A stretch of 64,000 bases of DNA from Catellatospora vulcania (GTDB lineage: Bacteria; Actinomycetota; Actinomycetes; Mycobacteriales; Micromonosporaceae): positions 49,728 to 113,727 of the forward strand of contig NZ_WARX01000035.1 in the NCBI RefSeq assembly GCF_009720385.1, in the 5' to 3' direction. Below the pieces are notes generated by a model, which searched no databases, was not told the DNA's origin, and saw only the letters and a list, made by a program, of their open reading frames with translations. The position numbers were made by a program, and so were the translations under genes. This document shows positions 26,214 through 33,146 of the stretch, piece after piece; the stretch's first letter is position 1, and every line of letters starts with the position of its first letter.

Positions 26214-26711
26214 TCATGTCCCGAACAACCGATCAAGGCGCAACAAGGTGATCGCCGTCAGCTCGCGGCGTACCACGTCGCGCTCGGCGGCCTCGTCGTT
26301 GGCCAGCCGCCGCCGGGCCGCCGCGAGCATCTCCTCCGCCGTCTTTCCACTCGCGAAGATCAGGAACACGTGGCCGAAGCGGTCCTCGTACGCCCGATTG
26401 GCCTCGACCAGCTCCGCCGCGGTCTGCTCGTCGGCCGACGCCGCCCCGGACTGCTCACGCCGCGACCAGGCCGCCTCGCGGGTCGCGCCCGCGGCCCGCT
26501 CGCCGATGCGCGGGTGGGCGTCGAGGGCCTGCTGCACGTCCGGCCAGGGCAGCGCCGCGACCGCACCGGCGGCCACCTCGCGCAGCTCGCCGATGCCCGC
26601 ATAGGGCCGCCCCGCCGCCACCGCCCGCGCCCACGCACTCGACGCGTTGCAGGTCAGCAACTCGCGTTCGGCGTCGGGGGCGGGCAGAGCGTTGAACTCG
26701 GCCGGCGACAT
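26214..26711 (-). CDS. uraD: OHCU decarboxylase
   Basis: The 165-residue protein decarboxylates OHCU to S-allantoin, giving stereospecific product for allantoinase. The family signature HPRIGE is present near residue 71, and WSRREQSGAASADEQTAAEL and NRAYEDRFGHVFLIFASGKT follow, all characteristic of UraD/PucL N-domains. The ATG at 26711 is preferred to a TTG 12 bp upstream. It is the first gene of the thirteen-gene minus-strand operon and is divergent from pucR, with 105 bp between start codons. Confidence 0.95.
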   Translation of the reverse strand: MSPAEFNALPAPDAERELLTCNASSAWARAVAAGRPYAGIGELREVAAGAVAALPWPDVQQALDAHPRIGERAAGATREAAWSRREQSGAASADEQTAAELVEANRAYEDRFGHVFLIFASGKTAEEMLAAARRRLANDEAAERDVVRRELTAITLLRLDRLFGT

Positions 26712-26770
26712 GGAATGAGTCAACTGCCCCGCCCCCTGGCGCTGAAGGGTGAGAAGGACCGAAACTGCAA

Positions 26771-26792
26771 CAAAGCCTGGCTAGGCTCTTTG
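26771..26792. promoter_or_regulatory. Putative operator between uraD and pucR
   Basis: CAAAGCCT (26771-26778) is repeated inverted as AGGCTcTTTG (26783-26792) with one bulged base, and TAGGCT, a -10-like hexamer, lies in the centre. It sits in the 105-bp divergent interval between the operon and its regulator, 25 bp before the pucR ATG. The position suits a PucR binding site; the protein's real target sequence is unknown. Confidence 0.4.
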
Positions 26793-26816
26793 GAGGTTAC
26801 GACAAAGGCGGTACGC

Positions 26817-28394
26817 ATGCGGCTACGTGACGTGCTGGAACAGCCGGGTGTCCGGCTGCCGGTGCTCGCCGGGGAAGGCGAGCTGGACCGCCCCGCCCAT
26901 CTCGCGTACACCACGGACCTGCTCGACCCCGGCCGCTACCTCGCGGGCGGCGAGGTCGTGCTGACCGGAATGATGTGGCGGCGCGAGCCCGCCGACTCCG
27001 AGCTGTTCGTCGCGGCGCTGGCGGGGGCCGGGGTCGCCGCGCTCGGCGCGGGCGAGGCGCTGCTCGGGCCGGTCCCGGCCGACCTGGTCGAGGCGTGCCG
27101 GCGGCACCGGCTGCCGCTGTTCGCGGTGCCCGCCGAGGTGTCGTTCCGCGAGGTGACCGAACGGATCAACACGGTGCTCTGGGCCGAGCGCGAAGCCGGG
27201 GCGGTGGCCGCCCGCAGCCGCCGCCGCGGCCTGGTCGCCACCCTCGCCGCCGGGGCCGACCTGGCCGAGGTGTGGCCCGCCACCGGAGCCTGGGTGCTCA
27301 GCTGCACGGGCCGCGTCATCGCCGGCGACCCCGCCGGCACCCCGCACGACCTGGCCGTCGGGCGGCGGCTCGCGACGGCGTTCCTGCGCGCGGACTCCCT
27401 GCCCGCCCGCTGCCGGATCGGCGACCGGGAGTTCCACCTCGACGCGCCCGCACCCGCCGCGACGCCCGGCACCCGCTTCATCGCCTGCGCCGACCCTGCC
27501 CTGCTCGAAGAACTCGTCGAGCTGACCGCCCTGGACGCGGCCCGCTCCGAACGCGCCCGCCGCATCGAACGCCGGCTCGCCGCCCAACTCGCCGACGTCC
27601 TGACCTCCGCCACCGACCCCGCCGAGATCACCGCCGCCCTCCACGCCTGCGGCCTACCCACCACCGGCCCATACACCGTCCTCGCCGCCTCCCTCCCCTC
27701 CTCCACCCCCACTCCCCCCACTCCCCCCACCGCCTCCGGCCCCGGCAGTTTCGGGGAAACTGCACGAAACGGGTTGGTGAAGCGTGCAGTTTCCCCGAAA
27801 CTGCACGACGCGGACGGCGAAGCCGTCGCGGTAGTGGAGGAGATGGTGCCGGGGGCGGCTGTCGCCGTGCTGGCGGGCGAGGTGGTGGCGGTGGTCGCGG
27901 GGGTGGACGGGGTCGGCGGGCTGCGGGAGGCGGCACGGCATCTGACGACTGCGACGCGGGGACTGCGGTTCGCGGCCGGGGTGAGTGAGCCCGCGGCCGG
28001 CGTCGCCGCGCTGGCCGGGGCGTTGTCCCAGGCCAGACACGCCCACCGGTACGCGGTCGACCGGCAGGAACGGGTGTCCGTCGTCGGCAGCGACGAGCTG
28101 GCCTCGCATGATCTGCTGCTCGCGGGTGTCCCCCGGGCGGTGCGGCAGGCGTTCGCGGACCGGCTGCTCGCGCCGCTGCGCGCGTACGACGCCGACCACC
28201 ACGCGGATTTGGTCCGCACCCTGCAGACGTTCCTGGCCTGCGACGGCTCTTGGACGCGCTGCGCGAGCGCGATGCACCTGCACGTCAACACGCTGCGCTA
28301 CCGGGTACGCCGCATCGCCGACCTGACCGGCCGCGACCTCGACCGCTTCACCGACCGCGTGGACCTGTACCTGGCCCTGCGCCTGGACACCTAG
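26817..28394 (+). CDS. pucR: PucR-family transcriptional regulator of purine catabolism
   Basis: The 525-residue protein has the PucR N-terminal domain (MRLRDVLEQPGVRLPVLAGE, residues 1 to about 125), a GGDEF-like central region (about 290-440) and the C-terminal helix-turn-helix DLVRTLQTFLACDGSWTRCA followed by HLHVNTLRYRVRRIADLTGR. PucR activates purine-degradation genes in Bacillus, and its place at the head of this operon fits. ATG at 26817 follows TTTGGAGG with a long spacer. Oddly, residues about 310-330 (GSFGETARNGLVKRAVSPKL region), after a proline-rich linker, are encoded by a palindromic DNA element read in frame. This segment is probably a disordered insert, tolerated because it sits between domains. 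Confidence 0.9.
   Translation: MRLRDVLEQPGVRLPVLAGEGELDRPAHLAYTTDLLDPGRYLAGGEVVLTGMMWRREPADSELFVAALAGAGVAALGAGEALLGPVPADLVEACRRHRLPLFAVPAEVSFREVTERINTVLWAEREAGAVAARSRRRGLVATLAAGADLAEVWPATGAWVLSCTGRVIAGDPAGTPHDLAVGRRLATAFLRADSLPARCRIGDREFHLDAPAPAATPGTRFIACADPALLEELVELTALDAARSERARRIERRLAAQLADVLTSATDPAEITAALHACGLPTTGPYTVLAASLPSSTPTPPTPPTASGPGSFGETARNGLVKRAVSPKLHDADGEAVAVVEEMVPGAAVAVLAGEVVAVVAGVDGVGGLREAARHLTTATRGLRFAAGVSEPAAGVAALAGALSQARHAHRYAVDRQERVSVVGSDELASHDLLLAGVPRAVRQAFADRLLAPLRAYDADHHADLVRTLQTFLACDGSWTRCASAMHLHVNTLRYRVRRIADLTGRDLDRFTDRVDLYLALRLDT
27745..27804. repeat. Palindromic element inside the pucR coding region (E1)
   Basis: A 21-bp arm at 27745-27765 (GCAGTTTCGGGGAAACTGCA plus C) is perfectly repeated inverted at 27784-27804, with an 18-nt spacer. 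Each arm is itself a hairpin (GCAGTTTC/GAAACTGC around a short loop). The architecture matches the element at 22201-22263 although the sequence differs. It lies wholly inside pucR and keeps the frame open. Confidence 0.85.
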
Positions 28395-28405
28395 CCCCGG
28401 CCCCC

Positions 28406-28484
28406 ATGATCGTCCGGCTTGCCAGGCAACCGGGCGTATGGCGGGTCAAGATACGCACAGGTGCCGGGCAAGTCGGACGATCAT
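28406..28484. repeat. 78-bp structured palindrome, copy A1
   Basis: Outer arms (28406-28429 with 28461-28484) pair at 22 of 24 positions. An inner GCGTAT/ATACGC stem encloses the conserved core GTCAAG. The element lies between the convergent pucR and LLM oxidoreductase genes, where it could end transcription from both sides. Copies A2 (35388-35468) and A3 (59842-59916) share the core TGTGCGTATCTTGACCCGCC or close variants of it. Confidence 0.85.
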
Positions 28485-28510
28485 CACCGCGCACGGCATG
28501 GGCGGGGCGG

Positions 28511-29497
28511 TCAGGCGTGGGCGGCTTGCGTGGCTTCTGCCAGCAGGGCGACCGAGCGCAGGCGGGCCTCGCCGGTGGCGTGGTGGGCGACGATCAGCTC
28601 GTCGACGCCGACCTGCCGGACGAACGCGTCGAGGTAGTCGCGCACCTCGCCGGGCGTGCCGATGGCGGAGTACTGCAGCATCTGATCGACGTGCGCGCCC
28701 GCGCCCTGGGCCAGGAGCTGGTCGGCCTGCTCGTCGGTGAAGGTCTGCCCGCGCCCGAACAGTCCGGTCGCGAACGCCCGCCGGGTGCCCTGGAACTGCT
28801 CCCGGGCCGCGGCCGCGGTGTCCGCCGCGGCGACGTTGATCCCGGCGATCACATGCGGCCGGTCGAGCTGCTCGGACGGCCGGAACTCGCGCCGGTACGC
28901 CGCCACCGCCGCCTCCAGGGCCTGCGGCGCGAAGTGCGAGGCGAACGCGTACGGCAGGCCGAGCGCGGCGGCCAGCGTCGCCCCGAACAGCGACGAGCCG
29001 AGGATGTACAGCGGGATCTGCGAGCCCTTGCCCGGCACCGCGTCCACGCCCGGGATCCGCGACTTCCCGGCCAGGTAGGCCTGCAGTTCCAGCACGTCCT
29101 GCGGGAAGCCCTCGGCCGACTGCGCGTCGCGCCGCAGCGCGCGCATGGTGTTCTGGTCCGAGCCGGGTGCGCGGCCGAGGCCCAGGTCGATGCGTCCCGG
29201 GTACATGGCGTCGAGGGTGCCGTACTGCTCGGCGATGGTCAGCGGGGTGTGGTTGGGCAGCATGACGCCGCCCGCGCCGAGCCTGATCGAGCTGGTGAAC
29301 GTGCCGATGTGCGCGATCAGCACGGCAGGCGCCGAGGACGCGATGGTCGGCATGTTGTGGTGCTCGGCGTACCAGACGCGCCGGTAGCCGTGCTGCTCGG
29401 CGGTGCGGGCGAGCTCGACGCTGGCCGCGATGCTGTCGCGCGCGGTCTCGCCGGGGCCGATGCGGGCCAGGTCGAGGATGGAGAGCGGGATCGTCAT
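28511..29497 (-). CDS. LLM-class flavin-dependent oxidoreductase
   Basis: The 328-residue protein is a luciferase-like monooxygenase fold of the single-component group. It starts MTIPLSILDLARIGPGETAR, with VWYAEHHNMPTIASSAPAVL near residue 42, SIRLGAGGVMLPNHTPLTIA near 69 and the family segment GTLDAMYPGRIDLGLGRAPG near 93. YSAIGTPGEVRDYLDAFVRQ follows near the end. Enzymes with this pattern use FMN or F420; the substrate is unknown. It is divergent from a TetR gene across two copies of a palindromic operator, so its expression is probably TetR-controlled. A 13-bp perfect hairpin lies in its probable 5' untranslated region. Confidence 0.9.
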   Translation of the reverse strand: MTIPLSILDLARIGPGETARDSIAASVELARTAEQHGYRRVWYAEHHNMPTIASSAPAVLIAHIGTFTSSIRLGAGGVMLPNHTPLTIAEQYGTLDAMYPGRIDLGLGRAPGSDQNTMRALRRDAQSAEGFPQDVLELQAYLAGKSRIPGVDAVPGKGSQIPLYILGSSLFGATLAAALGLPYAFASHFAPQALEAAVAAYRREFRPSEQLDRPHVIAGINVAAADTAAAAREQFQGTRRAFATGLFGRGQTFTDEQADQLLAQGAGAHVDQMLQYSAIGTPGEVRDYLDAFVRQVGVDELIVAHHATGEARLRSVALLAEATQAAHA

Positions 29498-29544
29498 TGC
29501 GGCCGTCCTTCTGGCTCGTACGGGCACCGGCGGGCCGGGCCGGT

Positions 29545-29576
29545 GGCCGGCGAGACCTGGCACGGTCTCGCCGGCC
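29545..29576 (-). promoter_or_regulatory. Perfect 13-bp hairpin in the leader of the LLM gene
   Basis: GGCCGGCGAGACC (29545-29557) pairs exactly with GGTCTCGCCGGCC (29564-29576) around a 6-nt loop. It lies 48 bp upstream of the LLM start on the minus strand and between that start and the TetR operators, so it would be transcribed as leader RNA. It could act as an attenuator or a transcript stabiliser. Confidence 0.45.
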
Positions 29577-29605
29577 GTGGCCGGTGAACCCGGTCCGGCG
29601 TGAAA

Positions 29606-29621
29606 CGGAGCACTTGCTCCG
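29606..29621. promoter_or_regulatory. TetR-type operator, site 1
   Basis: CGGAGCA-CT-TGCTCCG is a perfect 7+2+7 palindrome. An almost identical site begins 42 bp away, about four helical turns, in the divergent LLM/TetR interval. Confidence 0.75.
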
Positions 29622-29647
29622 CCTCCTCCCCGACGGTAGCACCGAAG

Positions 29648-29663
29648 CGGAGCAGTTGCTCCG
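29648..29663. promoter_or_regulatory. TetR-type operator, site 2
   Basis: CGGAGCA-GT-TGCTCCG is a perfect 7+2+7 palindrome ending 1 bp before the TAGGGT -10-like hexamer of the tetR gene. Binding here would block RNA polymerase, so the regulator probably represses itself. Confidence 0.75.
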
Positions 29664-29664
29664 G

Positions 29665-29670
29665 TAGGGT
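29665..29670 (+). promoter_or_regulatory. -10-like hexamer of the TetR gene (leaderless)
   Basis: TAGGGT ends 6 nt before the ATG at 29677. With operator site 2 directly upstream, the promoter and operator overlap. Confidence 0.5.
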
Positions 29671-29676
29671 GTGTGC

Positions 29677-30324
29677 ATGACGTCACGCCCGGCCGCCTCC
29701 CCGGTGCCCGCCGCACCGGCGGCTGCCGCACCGGCGGCTGCCACCCGCAGCGACGCCGCCCGCAACCGCGGCCGGCTGCTCGACGCCGCGGCCGGGCTGA
29801 TCGCCGAGCGCGGCAGCGACGTGGACGTACGCGAGATCGCGCGCCGGGCCGAGGTCGGCATGGGCACCCTCTACCGCCACTTCCCCACCAAGGAGGCGCT
29901 GCTCGACGCGGCGCTGGAGCATGTGTTCACGTCCTGGGCCGCTGCGGCGTCGGCGGCGCTGACCGGCCGGGCGTGGCCCGATCTGGGCCGCTTCCTCGCG
30001 GACGCGCTGACCCGGCAGACCGCCTCCCCGGGGCTGCTCGACGCCTACTGCCAGGCGCTGCCCGGCCAGGCCGGCAACACTGCCCGCCAGCACTGCCGCC
30101 AGCAGGTCGGCCCGCTGATCGCGGAGCTGGTCCGCGCCGCGCACGAGTCCGGCGAGCTGCGCCCCGACATCACGGCCGAGGACGTCTCCCTGCTGCTGGT
30201 CGCCCTCGGCCGGATCGCTCCGGTCGTACCCGAGCCCGCCTGGCGCCGCATCCTGCACGTCACGCTGGACGGCCTGCACACCCGCGCGGCGACTCCGCTA
30301 CCCCGGCCCGACCGGCCCCTCTGA
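29677..30324 (+). CDS. TetR-family transcriptional regulator
   Basis: The 215-residue protein starts with a low-complexity Ala/Pro stretch and then the TetR DNA-binding domain: NRGRLLDAAAGLIAERGSDV near residue 31, REIARRAEVGMGTLYRHFPT near 52 (recognition helix) and KEALLDAALEHVF. The C-terminal SBP-like region (about 100-195) would bind an unknown ligand. Two perfect CGGAGCA/TGCTCCG sites upstream are the likely targets, making it an autorepressor that also controls the divergent flavin oxidoreductase. The ligand may be that enzyme's substrate, an inference from the pairing. Confidence 0.93.
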   Translation: MTSRPAASPVPAAPAAAAPAAATRSDAARNRGRLLDAAAGLIAERGSDVDVREIARRAEVGMGTLYRHFPTKEALLDAALEHVFTSWAAAASAALTGRAWPDLGRFLADALTRQTASPGLLDAYCQALPGQAGNTARQHCRQQVGPLIAELVRAAHESGELRPDITAEDVSLLLVALGRIAPVVPEPAWRRILHVTLDGLHTRAATPLPRPDRPL

Positions 30325-30382
30325 CAGCCGCCCCGCCACCGCCTCGACCCCGCGGTCGGCTGGCGGCGCGACCCCGCACCAT

Positions 30383-30446
30383 ATAGACATTGGCCTATCT
30401 GATCGAGTTTTTGTAGATCGAATTCGATCAGATAGGCCAATGTCCA
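30383..30446. repeat. Long hairpin, ATAGAC family (B1)
   Basis: GACATTGGCCTATCTGATCG plus AGTT (30386-30409) pairs with 30421-30444 at 23 of 24 positions around an 11-nt loop. It lies between the convergent tetR and phosphomutase-like genes and is a strong candidate for a bidirectional terminator. A diverged relative is at 45119-45183. Confidence 0.8.
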
Positions 30447-30478
30447 TTAAAGGGCGAGACGGGCGGGCGCGCCCAGGG

Positions 30479-31162
30479 TCAGGCGCCGCCGCCGAGGACG
30501 GCGTCGCTCTCGGCGGTCTCCTCGGCCGGCGGGCGGTGCTTGTGCAGCAGGGCGGAGACCGGGGTGCCGGTGTCGTTGACGCGGAGGACGAACGGCCGCT
30601 GCGGGGTGTAGCGGATCGCGGTCACCGAGGACGGCTCGACCGAGATGCGCTGGAACAGGTCCAGGTGCATGCCCAGCGCGTCCGCCACGATCGCCTTGAT
30701 CACGTCACCGTGGCTGCACGCCAGCCACACCGCGTCATGGCCGTGGGACTCGGTGATCCGGGCGTCCCAGGCGCGTACGGCGGTCACGGCGCGGTTGGCC
30801 ATGGCCGCCATGGCCTCCCCGCCCGGGAAGACCACCGCGGCCGGATGATGCTGCACGGTCGACCACAGCGGGTTGTCCGCGAGTTCCTTGAGCGAGCGCC
30901 CCGACCACTCGCCGTAGCCGCATTCGCGCAGGCCCTCGTCGGGCACTGGGGCGACGCCGGGCAGCGCGAGTGCCAGGGTCTGCCTGCAGCGGACCAGCGG
31001 GCTGGTCACCACGACGGCCAGCGGCAACCCGGCCAGCCGCCCCCGGGCCTGTTCGGCCTGGGCGACGCCCAGCTCGTCCAGCTCGACGGGCAGGTCCCCG
31101 GCGAGGATGCCGTCGGCGTTGGCGGTCGTGCGTCCGTGCCGCAACAGCAGTAGCGTGGCCAC
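30479..31162 (-). CDS. Histidine phosphatase/phosphomutase-like protein (MSMEG_4193 type)
   Basis: The 227-residue protein has the histidine-phosphatase signature LLLLRHGRTTAN at the N-terminus (phosphorylated His) and the second RH-type pocket residues: VVTSPLVRCRQTLAL near residue 51, GYGEWSGRSLKEL near 83 and CSHGDVIKAI near 150. The actinobacterial MSMEG_4193 group lies beside DUF3090, SCO1664-like and uppP genes, but its substrate is not established. GTG at 31162 gives the usual start just before the catalytic motif. It follows uppP by 10 bp on the same strand and is probably cotranscribed with it. Confidence 0.92.
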   Translation of the reverse strand: MATLLLLRHGRTTANADGILAGDLPVELDELGVAQAEQARGRLAGLPLAVVVTSPLVRCRQTLALALPGVAPVPDEGLRECGYGEWSGRSLKELADNPLWSTVQHHPAAVVFPGGEAMAAMANRAVTAVRAWDARITESHGHDAVWLACSHGDVIKAIVADALGMHLDLFQRISVEPSSVTAIRYTPQRPFVLRVNDTGTPVSALLHKHRPPAEETAESDAVLGGGA

Positions 31163-31172
31163 GCCCGCCAGC

Positions 31173-32009
31173 CTAGGTGGCCGAGATGGTGTTCGTGGCG
31201 AGCAATGCGATGATCGCACCGCCGAGGATCACCCGATACCAGACGAAAGCCATCAGCGAGTGATGTGCGACGAACTTGAGCAGCCAGGCGATCGAGGCGT
31301 ACGCCACCAGGAAGCTGACGACCGTGCCGACGATCAGCGAGGCGGCGGTCACGGTGGGGCTGCCCAGCGCCTCGGGCAGCTCGTAGATGCCGGCCGCGAC
31401 GAGCGCCGGCACCCCGAGGAAGAACGACAGCCGGGTGGCGGTGACCCGGTCGATGTCCCGCAGCAGACCGGTGGTGATGGTCGCGCCGGACCGGGACACG
31501 CCCGGAATCAGGGCCAGGCACTGTGCGAAGCCGATGACGAGCGTGTCGACCAGGCGCAGCTGCTTCTCGCCGCGGGTCTGGGTGGCGGCGTACTCGGCGA
31601 AGGCCATCACGCCGCTCCACAGGATCAGCGAGCCGGCCACGAACCACATGCTGCGCAGCGGACCGGTGATGAGGTCCCGGCCGAGGAAGCCGACGATGCC
31701 GATCGGGATCGAGCCCGCGATGACGTACCAGGCGAACTTGTAGTCGAAGATCTGGCGCGCCTCGGCCGAGAACAGGCCCTTGAACCAGGCCCCGGCCAGG
31801 CGGCCGATGTCCTTGAAGAAGTACACCAGCACCGCCGCGATCGCTCCGATCTGGATCACGGCGGTGAAGGCGGTGACGGCGGGATCGTCGATCGGCAGGC
31901 CCATCAGCTTTTCGGTGATGGTCAGGTGTCCGGTGGAGGAGATCGGGAGGAATTCGGTGATTCCCTCCACGATGCCCAGCACGATCGCCTGCCAGATCTC
32001 GATCTCCAC
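31173..32009 (-). CDS. uppP: Undecaprenyl-diphosphatase
   Basis: UppP (BacA) dephosphorylates undecaprenyl diphosphate so that the lipid carrier can be reused for peptidoglycan. The 278-residue membrane protein shows both family motifs: GIVEGITEFLPISSTGHL near residue 12 (the E-rich motif with the proposed catalytic Glu and Ser) and IPGVSRSGATITTGLL near 167. About eight hydrophobic helices span the sequence, and the length is normal. It starts one base after the stop of the LLM gene upstream, so the three minus-strand genes from 33062 to 30479 form an operon. Overproduction of UppP gives bacitracin resistance in other species. Confidence 0.97.
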   Translation of the reverse strand: MEIEIWQAIVLGIVEGITEFLPISSTGHLTITEKLMGLPIDDPAVTAFTAVIQIGAIAAVLVYFFKDIGRLAGAWFKGLFSAEARQIFDYKFAWYVIAGSIPIGIVGFLGRDLITGPLRSMWFVAGSLILWSGVMAFAEYAATQTRGEKQLRLVDTLVIGFAQCLALIPGVSRSGATITTGLLRDIDRVTATRLSFFLGVPALVAAGIYELPEALGSPTVTAASLIVGTVVSFLVAYASIAWLLKFVAHHSLMAFVWYRVILGGAIIALLATNTISAT

Positions 32010-33062
32010 TTAGTCTCCCAGTCCGCTCTCCGCGTACGCTTCGGCCACCGTACGCAAGGTCTCCCTGCCGGAGTCGGCGTCTGCCACGAACAGCGCCAGC
32101 GACAGCGTAGTCACGCCCGAATCGGCGTAGTCACGCAGGCGTCGCGCGATGCGATCCTTGGGACCCAGCAATGAGGTGCGGTCGATGAACTCCATCGGGA
32201 TCGCCGCGGCGGCGTCGCGCTGGCGGCCGGCCAGGTACAGCTCCTGGACCTGCGCGGCGGCCTCGCCGTAGCCCATGCGGGTGGCCAGCTGGTTGTAGAA
32301 GTTCTGCTGGCGGCTGCCCATGCCGCCGACGTACAGCGCGGCGTAGGCGCGCACGAGTTCGGCGCACATCTCGACGTCGTCACCGATGACGACGGGCACG
32401 CTGGGCACGATGTCGAAGCCGTCGAGGGTCTTGCCCACCTTTGCCCGACCGGCGGCGATCTGCGCCAGTTGTTCCTCGGCGAACTCGGGCGCGTAGAACA
32501 CGGCGAGCCAGCCGTCGGCGATCTCGCCCGCCAGTTCCAGGTTTTTCGGGCCGACCGCGGCGAGGTAGACCGGGATCTCGGTGCGCAGCGGGTGGAAGTT
32601 CAGGCGCAGTGCCTTGCCGGGACCGTCGGGCAGCGGCAGGGTGTGGAACTCGCCGGAGTAGGTGACCTGCTTGCGCGACAGGGCGAGCTTGACCACGTCG
32701 ACGTACTCGCGGGTGCGCGCCAGCGGCTTGGCGAAGCGCACGCCGTGCCAGCCTTCGGAGACCTGCGGGCCGGACACGCCCAGGCCCAGGCGGAAGCGGC
32801 CGCCCGACAGGGTGTCGAGGGTGGCGGCGGTCATCGCGGTGGCGGCGGGGGTGCGGCCGGGGATCTGCATGACGGCGCTGCCGATGTCGATGCGCTCGGT
32901 CTGCGCGGCGATCCAGGAGAGCAGCGTCGGCGAGTCCGAGCCGTACGCCTCGGCCGCCCAGACCACCGAGAAGCCGAGCTGGTCGGCCTCCCGAGCCAGG
33001 GCCAGCAGGCTTTCGGGCGTGGACCACGGCGTCAGATAGCCGATGTTGAGACCGAGTCGCAT
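32010..33062 (-). CDS. LLM-class F420-dependent oxidoreductase
   Basis: The 350-residue protein begins MRLGLNIGYLTPWSTPESLL and has the F420-type LLM pattern: FSVVWAAEAYGSDSPTLLSW near residue 32, IDIGSAVMQIPGRTPAATAM near 58, LSGGRFRLGLGVSGPQVSEG near 87 and PVYLAAVGPKNLELAGEIAD near 161. Enzymes of this kind use the deazaflavin F420 in place of FMN; the substrate is unknown. It is immediately followed by uppP and the phosphomutase-like gene. The neighbourhood suggests a role near cell-envelope or housekeeping functions, but this is only context. Confidence 0.92.
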   Translation of the reverse strand: MRLGLNIGYLTPWSTPESLLALAREADQLGFSVVWAAEAYGSDSPTLLSWIAAQTERIDIGSAVMQIPGRTPAATAMTAATLDTLSGGRFRLGLGVSGPQVSEGWHGVRFAKPLARTREYVDVVKLALSRKQVTYSGEFHTLPLPDGPGKALRLNFHPLRTEIPVYLAAVGPKNLELAGEIADGWLAVFYAPEFAEEQLAQIAAGRAKVGKTLDGFDIVPSVPVVIGDDVEMCAELVRAYAALYVGGMGSRQQNFYNQLATRMGYGEAAAQVQELYLAGRQRDAAAAIPMEFIDRTSLLGPKDRIARRLRDYADSGVTTLSLALFVADADSGRETLRTVAEAYAESGLGD

Positions 33063-33146
33063 GGTGACCTCCGTTGGCCGGGCCGCGTCGGCGGCGGTGG
33101 CCCAACGTTACCGAGTGGTAAGAATCTTGGGAAGGAGACCCCGGTC

